Numbered from the stretch's first letter, positions 17,942 through 27,533 are shown. The stretch: DNA of 64,000 nucleotides from Terriglobia bacterium (GCA_032252755.1 JAVUPY010000067.1:1-64000); one strand, 5' to 3'. Made by a program: numbers and translations. The notes: generated from the sequence alone by a model not told the origin.

Positions 17942-18496
17942 CTACTGGCCCTCGCAGGTCACCCGGTTATTCCAGTCAACAAACGCGCCTTGGGGATTGT
18001 CGCGCCACGCCCACACGTGCAATTCGAAAAACGGGGCTGGAATGCCGTAGCGATTGGGAATCCCAATGAGATTAAACGTTTGTCCGTCGAGTACTGGAGG
18101 AGTGTTGCTGTGGTTCGCCAGGTAAGTCGCGGCGTCCACGATGAACTCCACTCCGACCAGGCGCATCTTTCCCTGGGAGGGTTCGTAAATCAGGGCTTCC
18201 GGGTGCGCGACATCAACTTCGCCGTCGGCCACGAGTGTGCCGTTAACGTAGTGGACTCCCATGGCACCATGGTCAGGGCCGCTGACGCAGCCCAGGAACG
18301 GCCCATATCCGGCTGCGGTGGCTGCATTCACGTCGATGAACTGTCGGGTCGCCTGGCGGACCTGCTGGACTAAAGTAGAGGTCGGGCCATGCTCTTGTGC
18401 CAAGCCAGCCAGGGGCAGCAGCAAAACCACGGCTAACAGCATCAGGCAGAAATTGGTGGTGAATTCGTAGGTATTCTCGGCGAACTGTCTTCTCAT
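17942..18496 (-). CDS. Secreted hypothetical protein
   Basis: A 184-residue protein starting at 18496, chosen because AAGGAG lies 6-7 bp upstream. A signal peptide covers about residues 1-33 (LMLLAVVLLLPLAGLA). The mature part begins with a helix (VQQVRQATRQFIDVNAATAAGY) and has GCVSGPDHGAMGVHYVNG and HPEALIYEP, phrases I associate with an uncharacterised family of secreted soil-bacterial proteins. Cys, His and Asp residues could bind a metal. Function unknown. Confidence 0.7.
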   Translation of the reverse strand: MRRQFAENTYEFTTNFCLMLLAVVLLLPLAGLAQEHGPTSTLVQQVRQATRQFIDVNAATAAGYGPFLGCVSGPDHGAMGVHYVNGTLVADGEVDVAHPEALIYEPSQGKMRLVGVEFIVDAATYLANHSNTPPVLDGQTFNLIGIPNRYGIPAPFFELHVWAWRDNPQGAFVDWNNRVTCEGQ

Positions 18497-18678
18497 TTCG
18501 GGCTCCTTCTCGAGAGTTTTCATCTCGGAGATGGTGCTGCGGTTCTCGCGTTTCTGCCATAGTCGCGAACTTGCCCGATTCTTATTTTTTCCTTTTCGTG
18601 CAAGTGATTGCAGGGTAGCGAGTTGTCGCCCGTTTTGACTCCGTTGTAGAATGCTGACCGCTCTCGGGGTGAGTCGCT

Positions 18679-21123
18679 TTGCCGAAGCCATGCCTGTCCG
18701 GTTCCTTCCACTTTGGCGACGAGTTCGAGCTGAATATTCCTGCCTACGAACTGCGCTCGCGCGGAACTCCGCTCCGATTGAAACCGAACGCGATGGAGTT
18801 GTTATTACTGCTGGTTGAGCGCCGGGGACAATTGGTTACGCGCGAAGAAATCGTCGAAAGGATATGGGGTAAGAACGTCTTCGTCGATTCTGACAACAGT
18901 ATCAATAGCGCTATCAGCAGAATCCGTCAGGCGCTTCGGGACGATACCTCGCGACCTCGCTTTATCCAGACGGTATCCGGCAAAGGCTATCGGTTCATCG
19001 CAGCGGTTTCGTCTGGAACGCCCAACTCGGTGCCGCATTTGGCCAACCCCATGCACCCGCAACCCGCATGCATTCTGGGCCGCGAGGGTGAGATCAAAGA
19101 CATCTGCGCAGAACTGCGACGGCCCGATGTCCGGCTTCTTACTCTGCTCGGTGTCGGCGGAGTCGGAAAGACCAGCTTGGCCAAAGCCGTTGCCGGGGTG
19201 TTGCGGCCAGAATTCGTAGACGGTGTGTTCTTCGTCGACTTGACCGATATTCGGCGGCCTGAACTGGTGTCCTTCACAATCGAGCAGGTGCTGGGGATCA
19301 GGAGTGCCGAGCCGAACCCGGACGCGTTGAAGGAGTACCTCATCCCGCGAAAGCTCTTGCTTGTCCTCGACAACTTCGAGCAAGTTCTCCCCGCTGCTAA
19401 TGGCATTGCCGAGTTGCTCGCAGTCGCTGCCAACTTGAAGATCGTCGTTACCAGCCGTGCGCTCCTCCGGTTGCGGGATGAACATGAATACATCGTTCCG
19501 CCGCTCGTCACGCCGGATGCTCCTGAAGAATGCACGTTCACCGAACTTTCGCGTTATGGAGCGGTACGTCTCTTCGCGGAACGCGCAAAAGCCGTGCGGC
19601 CAACCTTCGAGCTGACACGTGAGAATGCCCCGACCGTGGCCCAGATCTGCGCGAGGGTCGAGGGCTTACCTCTTGCAATTGAACTTGCTGCCGCGCGTAT
19701 CAAGCTGCTCTCGCCACAGTCCATTCTTTCCCGACTTGATCATCGACTGAAGCTGCTGAGCGGCGGTTTGCGTGACATTCCGGGCCGCCAGCAAACGATG
19801 AGTGCCGCCATTGAATGGAGCTATGATCTGCTGAACCAGGATGAGCAGCGACTCTTTCGATCGCTCTCGGTTTTTGCGGGCGGCTTTACCGTCGAAGCCG
19901 CCGAAAACGTGCTGCAGGACAAGGACGTGATTGAACGCACTACTTCACTGGTCAACCAGAGCCTGCTCGCCGTCCGCGAAACCGGGGCAGCCGCGCCGCG
20001 CCTTTACATGCTCGAGGTGGTTCGGGAATTTGCGTTCGAGCGTCTGGAAAGCAGTTGCGAGGGCCGGTCGGTCCGCAAGGCCCATGCCGCCTGTTTCATG
20101 TCCGTTGCCGAAGAAGCCGAGCCACATTTGCAGGGCGCGCAACCTGCCCCCTGGCTGCATCGCCTCGACCTTGAATGCGACAATATACGGGCGGCGCTCA
20201 GTTGGTCTGTTGTTAACGAAATCGAAACCGCTGCGCGCATCGCTGCCGCCATCCGGTATTTCTGGCTCTTCCGCGGCTACCTGACCGAGGCATTGAACGT
20301 ACTCACTGAGATACTGAGCGCCGCTGAGAGCGTCCCGCGCGCGGTTCGCTGCAAGCTGTTGAGCACCGCCGGGAATATCGCAAAGTTCCAGGGAGACTAC
20401 GGATTCGCGCGTGCCATGTACGAGCAGGGCCTGTCGGAAGGGCGCACAATCGGGGACCTATCCCAAGTTTCTCTATTCTGCCGTGGATTGGGCGGACTTT
20501 CCATGGAGCAAGGCGACCATTCCAGCGCACTGGTATTTGCCCAACAAGCGCTCACGGCGGCGCGCGAAGCGGACGACGAGTTCGGAGTTGCGAGGTCAAT
20601 CAACCTGCAAGCCGACCTGGCCCGCGCGACAGGTGACGACAAATTTGCCTGCCCGTTATACGAGGAGGCACTGCAGATTTGCCGTCGTCTCGGTAACACA
20701 TACGGCGTATCTAACATCCTCACAAATTTGGCCGCCGCGGAATATGGTCTGGGTGACTACGCTTCTGCGCGAGCCCACTTCGTTGAGAGCCTTGGGATGT
20801 GCGTAACTCCTGGCGGAAGCATTGTCGGAGATACCATCACCATCTCGTATGCGCTGGACGGCTTCGCGGCACTCGCAATCGAAGAGGGCGCCGCCGACTT
20901 TGCGGCTACTCTCGCTGGCGCTGCCGATCGCCTGCGCGAATCCATGAACTACAATATCGAGCCCGCCGAGCGCCGCTTCCGGGCAGGCTACATGGCACAA
21001 GTGCAGAAATCGCTTACGAATGAGGAATTGTCGAACATGTACGGGCTTGGCCGCACACTGAAATTGCAGCGAAGCGTCGCCCTGGCGCTCGGAACTCAAA
21101 GTGGATATGCGGATTCGCAGTGA
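18679..21123 (+). CDS. Winged-helix / NB-ARC ATPase / TPR regulator
   Basis: An 814-residue signal-transduction ATPase (STAND class). An OmpR-type winged helix occupies 10-110, the Walker A GVGGVGKTS is at 158-166, Walker B LLLVLDNFE at 226-234, and a GLPLAIELAAARI motif follows near 330. The C-terminal half is TPR-rich. Such proteins oligomerise on ligand binding and act on nearby promoters. The start is TTG at 18679 with GGGGTGAG 7 bp upstream. It is divergent from the secreted protein gene, a candidate target. Confidence 0.85.
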   Translation: MPKPCLSGSFHFGDEFELNIPAYELRSRGTPLRLKPNAMELLLLLVERRGQLVTREEIVERIWGKNVFVDSDNSINSAISRIRQALRDDTSRPRFIQTVSGKGYRFIAAVSSGTPNSVPHLANPMHPQPACILGREGEIKDICAELRRPDVRLLTLLGVGGVGKTSLAKAVAGVLRPEFVDGVFFVDLTDIRRPELVSFTIEQVLGIRSAEPNPDALKEYLIPRKLLLVLDNFEQVLPAANGIAELLAVAANLKIVVTSRALLRLRDEHEYIVPPLVTPDAPEECTFTELSRYGAVRLFAERAKAVRPTFELTRENAPTVAQICARVEGLPLAIELAAARIKLLSPQSILSRLDHRLKLLSGGLRDIPGRQQTMSAAIEWSYDLLNQDEQRLFRSLSVFAGGFTVEAAENVLQDKDVIERTTSLVNQSLLAVRETGAAAPRLYMLEVVREFAFERLESSCEGRSVRKAHAACFMSVAEEAEPHLQGAQPAPWLHRLDLECDNIRAALSWSVVNEIETAARIAAAIRYFWLFRGYLTEALNVLTEILSAAESVPRAVRCKLLSTAGNIAKFQGDYGFARAMYEQGLSEGRTIGDLSQVSLFCRGLGGLSMEQGDHSSALVFAQQALTAAREADDEFGVARSINLQADLARATGDDKFACPLYEEALQICRRLGNTYGVSNILTNLAAAEYGLGDYASARAHFVESLGMCVTPGGSIVGDTITISYALDGFAALAIEEGAADFAATLAGAADRLRESMNYNIEPAERRFRAGYMAQVQKSLTNEELSNMYGLGRTLKLQRSVALALGTQSGYADSQ

Positions 21124-21180
21124 ATTCGCTTCTTAGGTGTTAGCGAAGCTGAAGCCGGGTTTGCCCTCTTGACGGGTCCA

Positions 21181-22395
21181 TCATCGGCACAAAACAATCG
21201 AGAGCCCCGTGCCGACTAGCACGGTCCAGAGAACATTCACGCGGTAGCGCAGCGCGATGAACGCGGCGACCGCAAGCAGCACGTGCGTCCAGTCCCAGGG
21301 GACGCTGTGTGTAAAACGAACGGTAACGGTCAGCAGCAGCCCAACGAACGAACACAGGATGCCGCCGATGACGTGGTTGAATCGCGGCGAGCTGCGCAAG
21401 CGGTCGAAATGTGGTGCTACCGCCACGAGCATGAGAAACGAAGGCAGAAAAATTCCGACGGTCCCCGCCACGCCGCCCGCAACTCCGGCGAAAAGATAGC
21501 CAACGAATGTCGCCGTGATCACAATGGGACCAGGGGTGATTTGGCCGAGTACGATTCCATTCAGCAACGTGCTCGAGTCAATCCAATGGCGGACATCAAC
21601 CACTTCGTGGAACAGAAGCGGTATCGACGAGAAGCCGCCGCCGAAAGCAAACAGATCAATGCGAAACATCAGCGCCGCGACATTAAAAAGTCGCCGTTCG
21701 AAGATCCAGAGCCCTAGGAACGCGAGCGTCGCCGCCGCAAGTAAAACAGCAACAGCTTTTGTCGTGGGCGCGATCGGGCGGCACGCGAACTCGGCACCAG
21801 GCTGCCCTGGGCTAACGCGGAAGAGGGCCAGGGCCAGCAGCCCAGCCAGCACGATCACCAGGAAGGGACTTACTTCGGCAAAGAAGAGAACTGCCGCCAT
21901 CGCAGCGATGAAGACATGAGACGTGCGCTTCAGCGAGGTTCGGCCGAACGTGACCGTTGCGTTGGCGACCAGGGCCACGATGATCGCACGCAGTCCGCTG
22001 AACGCGGATAACATAACGGGCAGTTCGTGCGTACGCCCGTAGAGCGCCGACAGCGACATCATCAACACAAACGCTGGCACTCCGAAGCCAATGAAGGTGG
22101 CGACTGCACCGGCCACGCCGCGCACCCGCAAACCGACGTACCCGGCACTTTGCATCGCGGTCGCGCCTGGAATCGCCTGGCAGAGCGCAACCCCGCTTTC
22201 GAACGACTCCTCGTCCACCCACCGCTTCTTGTCGACGGCCAGTTCCCGGATGTAGGCCACCATCGCGGGACCGCCAAAGGCGGTCAGTCCGAGAGTCAGG
22301 AATGCCGTAAACAACGCAGCTAACGACGGCGGTGCAACAGCCGCAGGCGTCGCAGGCGCCTTCCCTAGTGCCGTGTTGCTGTTGACCGTCGCCAA
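21181..22395 (-). CDS. chrA: Chromate transporter, two-domain (ChrA)
   Basis: A 404-residue membrane protein made of two homologous CHR domains. The N-terminal half has TAFGGPAMVAYI and CQAIPGATAMQSAGYVG; the C-terminal half repeats them as FAFGGGFSSIPLL and GQITPGPIVITATFVGY. This length and duplication fit long-chain chromate efflux proteins. The gene is divergent from a His/Met-rich secreted protein, with a palindrome between them. Confidence 0.9.
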   Translation of the reverse strand: MATVNSNTALGKAPATPAAVAPPSLAALFTAFLTLGLTAFGGPAMVAYIRELAVDKKRWVDEESFESGVALCQAIPGATAMQSAGYVGLRVRGVAGAVATFIGFGVPAFVLMMSLSALYGRTHELPVMLSAFSGLRAIIVALVANATVTFGRTSLKRTSHVFIAAMAAVLFFAEVSPFLVIVLAGLLALALFRVSPGQPGAEFACRPIAPTTKAVAVLLAAATLAFLGLWIFERRLFNVAALMFRIDLFAFGGGFSSIPLLFHEVVDVRHWIDSSTLLNGIVLGQITPGPIVITATFVGYLFAGVAGGVAGTVGIFLPSFLMLVAVAPHFDRLRSSPRFNHVIGGILCSFVGLLLTVTVRFTHSVPWDWTHVLLAVAAFIALRYRVNVLWTVLVGTGLSIVLCR

Positions 22396-22493
22396 TTTTG
22401 CCCTCGCCTATCGTGGCCTTTCGGCGTGTTGTGCGCCCGGAATCGGGCGGTGTTTCCGTCGACGAACACAGGCTAGGATCTTTCCATTTCCCT

Positions 22494-22512
22494 TGATGTG
22501 ACACACATCACG
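22494..22512. promoter_or_regulatory. Palindromic operator, CRP/FNR-like
   Basis: TGATGTG-ACA-CACATCA (22494-22510) is a perfect 7-bp inverted repeat. Read in another register it gives TGTGA-N6-TCACG, one base from the CRP consensus. It lies in the 185-bp gap between divergent chrA and the gene at 22581, about 100 bp from chrA and 70 bp from the other start. Confidence 0.5.
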
Positions 22513-22580
22513 CATCGAATCGGCTACCGGCCCATCACCCGGCTCACAGGACTAAAATGTTCCGTTGAAAGGAGCATTGC

Positions 22581-23138
22581 ATGTTTAGCAAGCGTGCTTT
22601 GCCTATTGCGGCGTTGATCCCGGTTCTTGTATTCGCGACCTGTGGGCGCGTAGCAGCGCAAGTCAGTTCGTCGCAGCCGCAGCAACATGAGCATGAACAC
22701 TCCATGTCCGGCATGCAGGATGGAAAGCACTACGAGGATGTGAACAAGCACGGCGACATGGCAATGGGCTTCAGCCATATGAAGACCACTCACCATTTCG
22801 GATTGACACCAGCAGGTGGCTTCATCGAAGTGCAGGCGAACGATCCCAATGACGCGGTCAGCCGCGGCCAGATCAGGGCCCACCTCCAGCAAATATCGAA
22901 AGCGTTCAAGGGCGGCGACTTCTCCGCTCCCGAGATGACTCACAGCCGTGTTCCTCCCGGCGTTCCTACCATGCAACGGCTGAAGGGAGAGATCAGTTAC
23001 AAATACCTGGAGACGAAGACCGGCGGAAAAGTTCTAATTAGTACAAAAAACTCCGAAGCGTTGAAAGCGATTCATGAGTTTCTTCGCTTCCAGATCGAAG
23101 ATCACCGGACCGGTGACTCGGGAGAAGTTCGCAAATGA
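22581..23138 (+). CDS. Secreted His/Met-rich protein, unknown function
   Basis: A 185-residue protein with a signal peptide (about 1-26) and GAAAGGAG before the ATG. The mature N-terminus is rich in His and Met (HEHEHSMSGM, HGDMAMGFSHM, THHF), which suggests metal binding. The conserved C-terminal part (RGQIRAHLQQISKAFKGGDF, PPGVPTMQRLKGEISY) belongs to an uncharacterised family I recognise only by look. Its divergent pairing with chrA supports a metal-related role by inference. Confidence 0.72.
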   Translation: MFSKRALPIAALIPVLVFATCGRVAAQVSSSQPQQHEHEHSMSGMQDGKHYEDVNKHGDMAMGFSHMKTTHHFGLTPAGGFIEVQANDPNDAVSRGQIRAHLQQISKAFKGGDFSAPEMTHSRVPPGVPTMQRLKGEISYKYLETKTGGKVLISTKNSEALKAIHEFLRFQIEDHRTGDSGEVRK

Positions 23139-23344
23139 GGAACGGAGGCGTGGCTCATATCCCGTTGTGTGGGTGATTACCAACGAATCCCTCCCCACCC
23201 TTCTCCCAACGCAGTTCAGCGCGAAAGGGCAGGGCAGTTTGACTTTGGCTTGCAGTTAAACCCCTATCTGTTCTGCGGAACCTTATTGTCTGTCATCACG
23301 GGCGCAGCAACCAGACAGATGAGTGGGAATAACCGCGTGCCATC

Positions 23345-23644
23345 ATGCTGCACATCGCGCGCAGCGATACCGCAAACAGTAGAACCTACGCAGTCCTCGC
23401 GAAAGCCGCGGTGGGCACTGGCGGGATGGCCTTCGAAGTTACCTCAAAGACACAGAGCGATTCAATTGCCCGCGACATCGAGGACGATTTTGCGAATAGT
23501 TATGAATTCTGTTACGTTCCTCCCTCGAAACGGACCAGTCAAGGGGATCTCTACCCTTTTGACGTGACATCGACTGCTTATAAGGTGACTACTCCCGCTG
23601 CCTATCCCGGTCCTGCGGGCAATCGGGTTTGTTCAAGTCAGTGA
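23345..23644 (+). pseudogene. Remnant of a VWA-domain protein C-terminus
   Basis: A 99-codon frame reading ...GTGGMAFEVTSKTQSDSIARD... DFANSYEFCYVPPSKR. It matches the usual end of acidobacterial VWA proteins (a TGG-A-F turn, D-S-I-A helix and Y-x-L-x-Y-x-P strand), but no N-terminal VWA domain or start signal precedes it. It is probably a decayed gene. The flanks 23139-23344 show nothing else. Confidence 0.4.
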
Positions 23645-24068
23645 TGAATAGGTGGGCTATGCGAATTTTGAGTCTGAACCTCAACGGATCTCAATTCCGC
23701 GCGACTTCTGCATTCGCACTGCTCCAAGCCGTGGTGTCGCATTATGCTTGCCCAGCAGGGCGCGATTCCGTCGGCCAGTTGTCCTTCGGACTCGCGCCAT
23801 TTCTGTTTAACCGCGAACTGAGAACGGGGGATTGCGGATGGCGGACTGCGAGATGTCTTGCACCTTGAATCTTGTGCCTGGCAACTCCTTCAATGTCCGA
23901 TAACACACACCGAAATCGCCATTTTTTCCGCGTAAGATCCTGAAGATGAACGACATGTTTAGATTTTTAGATTTAAGTTCTTTCTTTTAAGGCGGGTAGC
24001 AGGGAAATTTCCGTAACTGTTGCAGACAAACGGAGCGAAAAATAGGGGCCTCTCTCAATCCAAGCTAC
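23645..24068. other. Intergenic region without recognisable gene
   Basis: A 424-bp stretch between the VWA remnant and the GGDEF-EAL gene. It turns AT-richer after about 23920. No convincing coding sequence, strong terminator or repeat is visible. Confidence 0.5.
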
Positions 24069-26159
24069 CTAGTCGCCCGCCGGCACCGGCGCAAAGCTCT
24101 GGGTCTGGCTGTACGGGACCTTCGTCAACAGCAATTGCTCGACAGAATCGACTGGAAGCGGCTTGAAGAAGTAGAAGCCCTGGATGATGTCGCAGCCGAG
24201 GTGATTAAGGATCGCGCACTGCTCGCTGGTTTCCACGCCCTCCGCAATCGTCGTCAGGCTCAAGCTCTTGGAAAGCGACAACACGGCTTCGACGATCGGG
24301 CGTGTTCCCGACGGCTCGGTGACCTTGTCGATGAAGGATTTGTCGATCTTCAGCGTATCGATCGGCAACTGGTGCAGGTAGCTGAGGGATGAATACCCGG
24401 TGCCGAAGTCGTCGACCGCGATGTGGAACCCCAGACGTTTGAGTTGGCTAAGCTGACGCGAAGATTCCTGGACATCGCGCATGACCAGAGTTTCAGTAAG
24501 TTCGAGTTCGATCAGGCTCGGATCGTAACCGCTCTTCCGGAAAATCGACGCGACATTCATCGCAAAGTCGGCGCGCGAGAACTGCAGCGGCGAAACGTTG
24601 ACCGCGATCTTTACGCCTGTCCCGAAGCGCGATTTCCACTCCACGCCCTGACGGCAGACTTCCTGCAAGACCCAGTCGCCAATGGGAACGATCAGCCCGC
24701 TTTCCTCGGCGATCGGAATGAAACGCGAAGGCGGAAGCATGCCAAGCTTCGGGTGACGGAAACGAAGCAGAGCTTCCAGCGCGGCAATCGAGCCGTCGCG
24801 CCGAACCTGCGGCTGGAACTGCAGGTGGAAGCCGCCGATCTCGAGCGCCCTCCGCAACGTGCTTTCGATCTCGAGCGTCTCGCGGGCTTCTTCGGTTGAC
24901 GTCTCGAGGTGTCCTGAGCCGGAGTGCTTGGCGCGGAACATGGCCTGTTCGGCCGCGCGGCGCAGCGCGTCCGAGTCGCCCCCATCGAACGGATACACGG
25001 CGACTCCAATGCTTGCCGAAGCCAGATGGTTGGAGCCTTCGATGAGCAGCGGTCGCTGCAAGGTTTCCAGCAACGCCCGAGCGACGTTGGAAGCATCTTC
25101 GGGCGAGCGGACGTTCTCCAGGACTGCGGTGAACTCGTCTCCACCGGTTCGCGCGATTGTATCGCCGTCGCGTACGCGGGATGCCAGTCGCTGTGCGACT
25201 TCTTTCAGGTACAGGTCGCCGACGCGATGTCCGAAGTTGTCGTTGATGTGCTTGAAGCGATCAAGGTCGATGGAGAAGACCGCCATCATGCTCTTGCTGC
25301 GGCGGCAACGAGCCAACGCCTGGTTCAGGCGGTCCTGTAGCAGGATCCGGTTTGGCAACGACGTGAGTATGTCGTGATTGGCCTGGTGCAGAAGTTGCTG
25401 GCTGTAGACACCTGCCTCCTCAATCTGCTCCTCGAGGATGGTAACGATCATGCCGATCGCGACCAGGTATTTTGCAATCACCAAGAGTCCGTTGGACTCG
25501 GACATGGTCGGGTCCGGCAACACCGAGGGATCCAGGAACAGCGCGGCGCCCCAGGAGAACAATCCGCATGACGCGATGAGCACGCCCAGCGAGAAACGCG
25601 GAAACTTACGGATATAGAGGCAGCCGGCAACCAGGAACAAACTGGAAACGAGTATCCGGAGACTGTAGTCAAAGCCGTGTCCAACCGCCGCAACGGCGGT
25701 GGCTGAGCAGATCAGGCCTGCCACAACCAGCGCTGTCCACGGATAGACAGCGGTCTTGCCATGGTGGCTCAATTCGAGTGCTGCAATGCCAGCGAGAGCG
25801 ATGGATCCGATTGCGAGCGCTGAAATCGAATAGCGAATCGTAGTTTGTCCCGCGATCGTAAAGGCAATCGACGGCACAGCAATCGCAAACGCGAGTAGCC
25901 AGCGCCGAACGGGATGATCGCAAAGGGTAGATACGGAGGCGATGAACAGCGCCCCCGCGAGTTCGGTCGCGCAGACCAATACTGTGGACGCGATGTCGGG
26001 CGAGACGGCTGAAACGAAGCTCAGCGCGGTCGCGCCGACCAGGGCAAGCCAGCCGGCGAACCAGAACTGCGTTTGTCCGCGGCGCTGCTTATGCAGGATC
26101 CACGCAAAGATCAGCAGCAGCACGGACGAAAGCGCCAAATTGAGCCCGCGAATATCCAC
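24069..26159 (-). CDS. Membrane GGDEF-EAL cyclic-di-GMP enzyme
   Basis: A 696-residue protein with about eight hydrophobic segments in residues 5-245. The GGDEF domain has an intact active site (339-343) and the product-inhibition site RDGD five residues before it. The EAL domain has EALLRF (462-467) and DDFGTGYSSL (583-592). Both halves look catalytically competent, so it may make or break c-di-GMP. It is divergent from a PilZ gene, a natural receptor for its product. Confidence 0.92.
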   Translation of the reverse strand: MDIRGLNLALSSVLLLIFAWILHKQRRGQTQFWFAGWLALVGATALSFVSAVSPDIASTVLVCATELAGALFIASVSTLCDHPVRRWLLAFAIAVPSIAFTIAGQTTIRYSISALAIGSIALAGIAALELSHHGKTAVYPWTALVVAGLICSATAVAAVGHGFDYSLRILVSSLFLVAGCLYIRKFPRFSLGVLIASCGLFSWGAALFLDPSVLPDPTMSESNGLLVIAKYLVAIGMIVTILEEQIEEAGVYSQQLLHQANHDILTSLPNRILLQDRLNQALARCRRSKSMMAVFSIDLDRFKHINDNFGHRVGDLYLKEVAQRLASRVRDGDTIARTGGDEFTAVLENVRSPEDASNVARALLETLQRPLLIEGSNHLASASIGVAVYPFDGGDSDALRRAAEQAMFRAKHSGSGHLETSTEEARETLEIESTLRRALEIGGFHLQFQPQVRRDGSIAALEALLRFRHPKLGMLPPSRFIPIAEESGLIVPIGDWVLQEVCRQGVEWKSRFGTGVKIAVNVSPLQFSRADFAMNVASIFRKSGYDPSLIELELTETLVMRDVQESSRQLSQLKRLGFHIAVDDFGTGYSSLSYLHQLPIDTLKIDKSFIDKVTEPSGTRPIVEAVLSLSKSLSLTTIAEGVETSEQCAILNHLGCDIIQGFYFFKPLPVDSVEQLLLTKVPYSQTQSFAPVPAGD

Positions 26160-26381
26160 GCAGGAATGCCCCCAGCGGAATTACTCCCGTGTTTTTACCT
26201 TTTTGTCAGCAGCCGCACAAACAGAAACAGCAGTCTGTTCATTACAGAAGTAACTGGAAGACGCTGGGGGTTTGGGCGCCTGCGCCGGAGAAAACAGGGG
26301 AGTTAGAGGTTGAGAGGGTGCGGAAATGCCGCTTATGACGGGCGCTTCGGGTCGTTGCTGTGCGCGGTGACCGGCAGTTTT

Positions 26382-26467
26382 GTGCAGGTGTTTGCGCACC
26401 GTGTTTAATTCGTCAACAGCGGACGCAAAAGCTAACGAATTTTCCCAAAATGTGCAAGTTTCTGCAC
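26382..26467. promoter_or_regulatory. Two GTGCA...TGCAC operator-like sites upstream of the PilZ gene
   Basis: GTGCAAGTTTCTGCAC (26452-26467) has perfect 5-bp arms. GTGCAGGTGTTTGCGCAC (26382-26399) is a looser relative. The 14-mer TGCAAGTTTCTGCA recurs exactly at 29449-29462 and, inverted with two changes, at 30670-30683. GTAACTTCC (26506-26514) follows. The gap 26160-26586 holds no other gene. Confidence 0.5.
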
Positions 26468-26586
26468 TTCCGAGATATGGCACCAGAAAAGAAGCTTGAG
26501 AATCTGTAACTTCCATTCGGTCTATGAAATGCAACAGAAGTTGTGGGATGAGTACGGGAAGAGCCGGGAATTTAAGGACGGTAAGC

Positions 26587-26988
26587 ATGAGAGACAGGCT
26601 CTCCCACGATGCGAATGACGAGTGCGCTGGCGATTACCCAGAAATGGACCTCGTCCGAATGAATGCAAACGTGACCTCGATGGAGAGGCGTAGCGCCACG
26701 CGTTTCCAGCTTAAGTTGCCGTTGACCTTGAGGTCGGGCGACCGATCGCTGCAAGCGTTCACCTGCGATGTGAGTGCTCGGGGGGTATTGTTTTACACCG
26801 ATACGGCTTGGCTCGGCGATTCGCAGCTGGAATTTGACATAACCTTCCCGCCGGAAATCACACTGTCGACAAGCCTGCGCGTGCGCTGCCGCGGCAAGAT
26901 CATACGGGTCATGCCACCCAGCGCGATCGGCATCGGCATAGCTGCCGCTATTCAAAATTACGAGTTCTTGAATGGATCGGAGCCGTAA
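26587..26988 (+). CDS. PilZ domain protein (c-di-GMP receptor)
   Basis: A 133-residue protein, nearly all PilZ. The c-di-GMP binding motifs are present: RxxxR as R35-SAT-R39, and DxSxxG as D61-VSARG66. The start at 26587 is chosen for AAGGACGG upstream; starts at 26524, 26644 or 26680 are possible. It is divergent from a GGDEF-EAL enzyme and followed by a strong terminator. Confidence 0.8.
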   Translation: MRDRLSHDANDECAGDYPEMDLVRMNANVTSMERRSATRFQLKLPLTLRSGDRSLQAFTCDVSARGVLFYTDTAWLGDSQLEFDITFPPEITLSTSLRVRCRGKIIRVMPPSAIGIGIAAAIQNYEFLNGSEP

Positions 26989-27010
26989 AGATCAATATCA
27001 ATAGAATGCG

Positions 27011-27041
27011 AAAGCCGCCGAACTATTCGGCGGCTTTTGTT
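27011..27041. terminator. Bidirectional intrinsic terminator
   Basis: A 12-bp perfect stem, AAAGCCGCCGAA/TTCGGCGGCTTT with loop CTA, followed by a T-run. It lies between the convergent PilZ gene and the gene ending at 27056. Confidence 0.85.
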
Positions 27042-27055
27042 CTAGTCCGTTTTCT

Positions 27056-27520
27056 TCAAAGTGAACGCACGCCCAGAACGCGGAAGTCTGCCAATGCTGA
27101 CTTCAGCACATACACCAGCTTATTGTTCGCGTCCGGGTCCGTGGGATGAACGAAGAATCCCGGCTCAACCAGGTGATGCATGCCGTTCAGGACGATCCCT
27201 TCCATGATCTCGCCGTCCTTGAATTGCAACTGCACCCAGACGCCGTGAACCATCGGGGCGTTGGAGAAGAACTTCAGATCGTTCCGCTTACCTTGTCCCT
27301 CGAAGCTCTTTACGAAAAACACCGCCTTGAGCCCGTTGAGCGGGATTTCACGAAAGGTGTCGTCTTCGACGCAGCGCATGCGGATTACGTCGGGGAGGCG
27401 TCGAGGGCCCTGTACCAGGAGTCCTTCCAGTTCTTCCCACTGGTGCGATTCGATGTAGCCCTTAAAGACCTGGCCGCCGGTCTGAATGACAACCTTGTCG
27501 AACTTTATTTTCTGACTCAT
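27056..27520 (-). CDS. Conserved hypothetical protein (DUF6982-like)
   Basis: A 154-residue soluble beta-rich protein (MSQKIKFDKVVIQTGGQVFKG). Strands such as VWVQLQFKDGEIMEGIVLNG and GFFVHPTDPDANNKLVYVL resemble a family often found beside enhancer-binding regulators and PilZ genes in Acidobacteria. It starts 13 bp after the regulator stop at 27534, so the two are probably co-transcribed. Function unknown; an accessory role in the signalling pathway is an inference. Confidence 0.65.
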   Translation of the reverse strand: MSQKIKFDKVVIQTGGQVFKGYIESHQWEELEGLLVQGPRRLPDVIRMRCVEDDTFREIPLNGLKAVFFVKSFEGQGKRNDLKFFSNAPMVHGVWVQLQFKDGEIMEGIVLNGMHHLVEPGFFVHPTDPDANNKLVYVLKSALADFRVLGVRSL

Positions 27521-27533
27521 CCAGGATCAGGGC

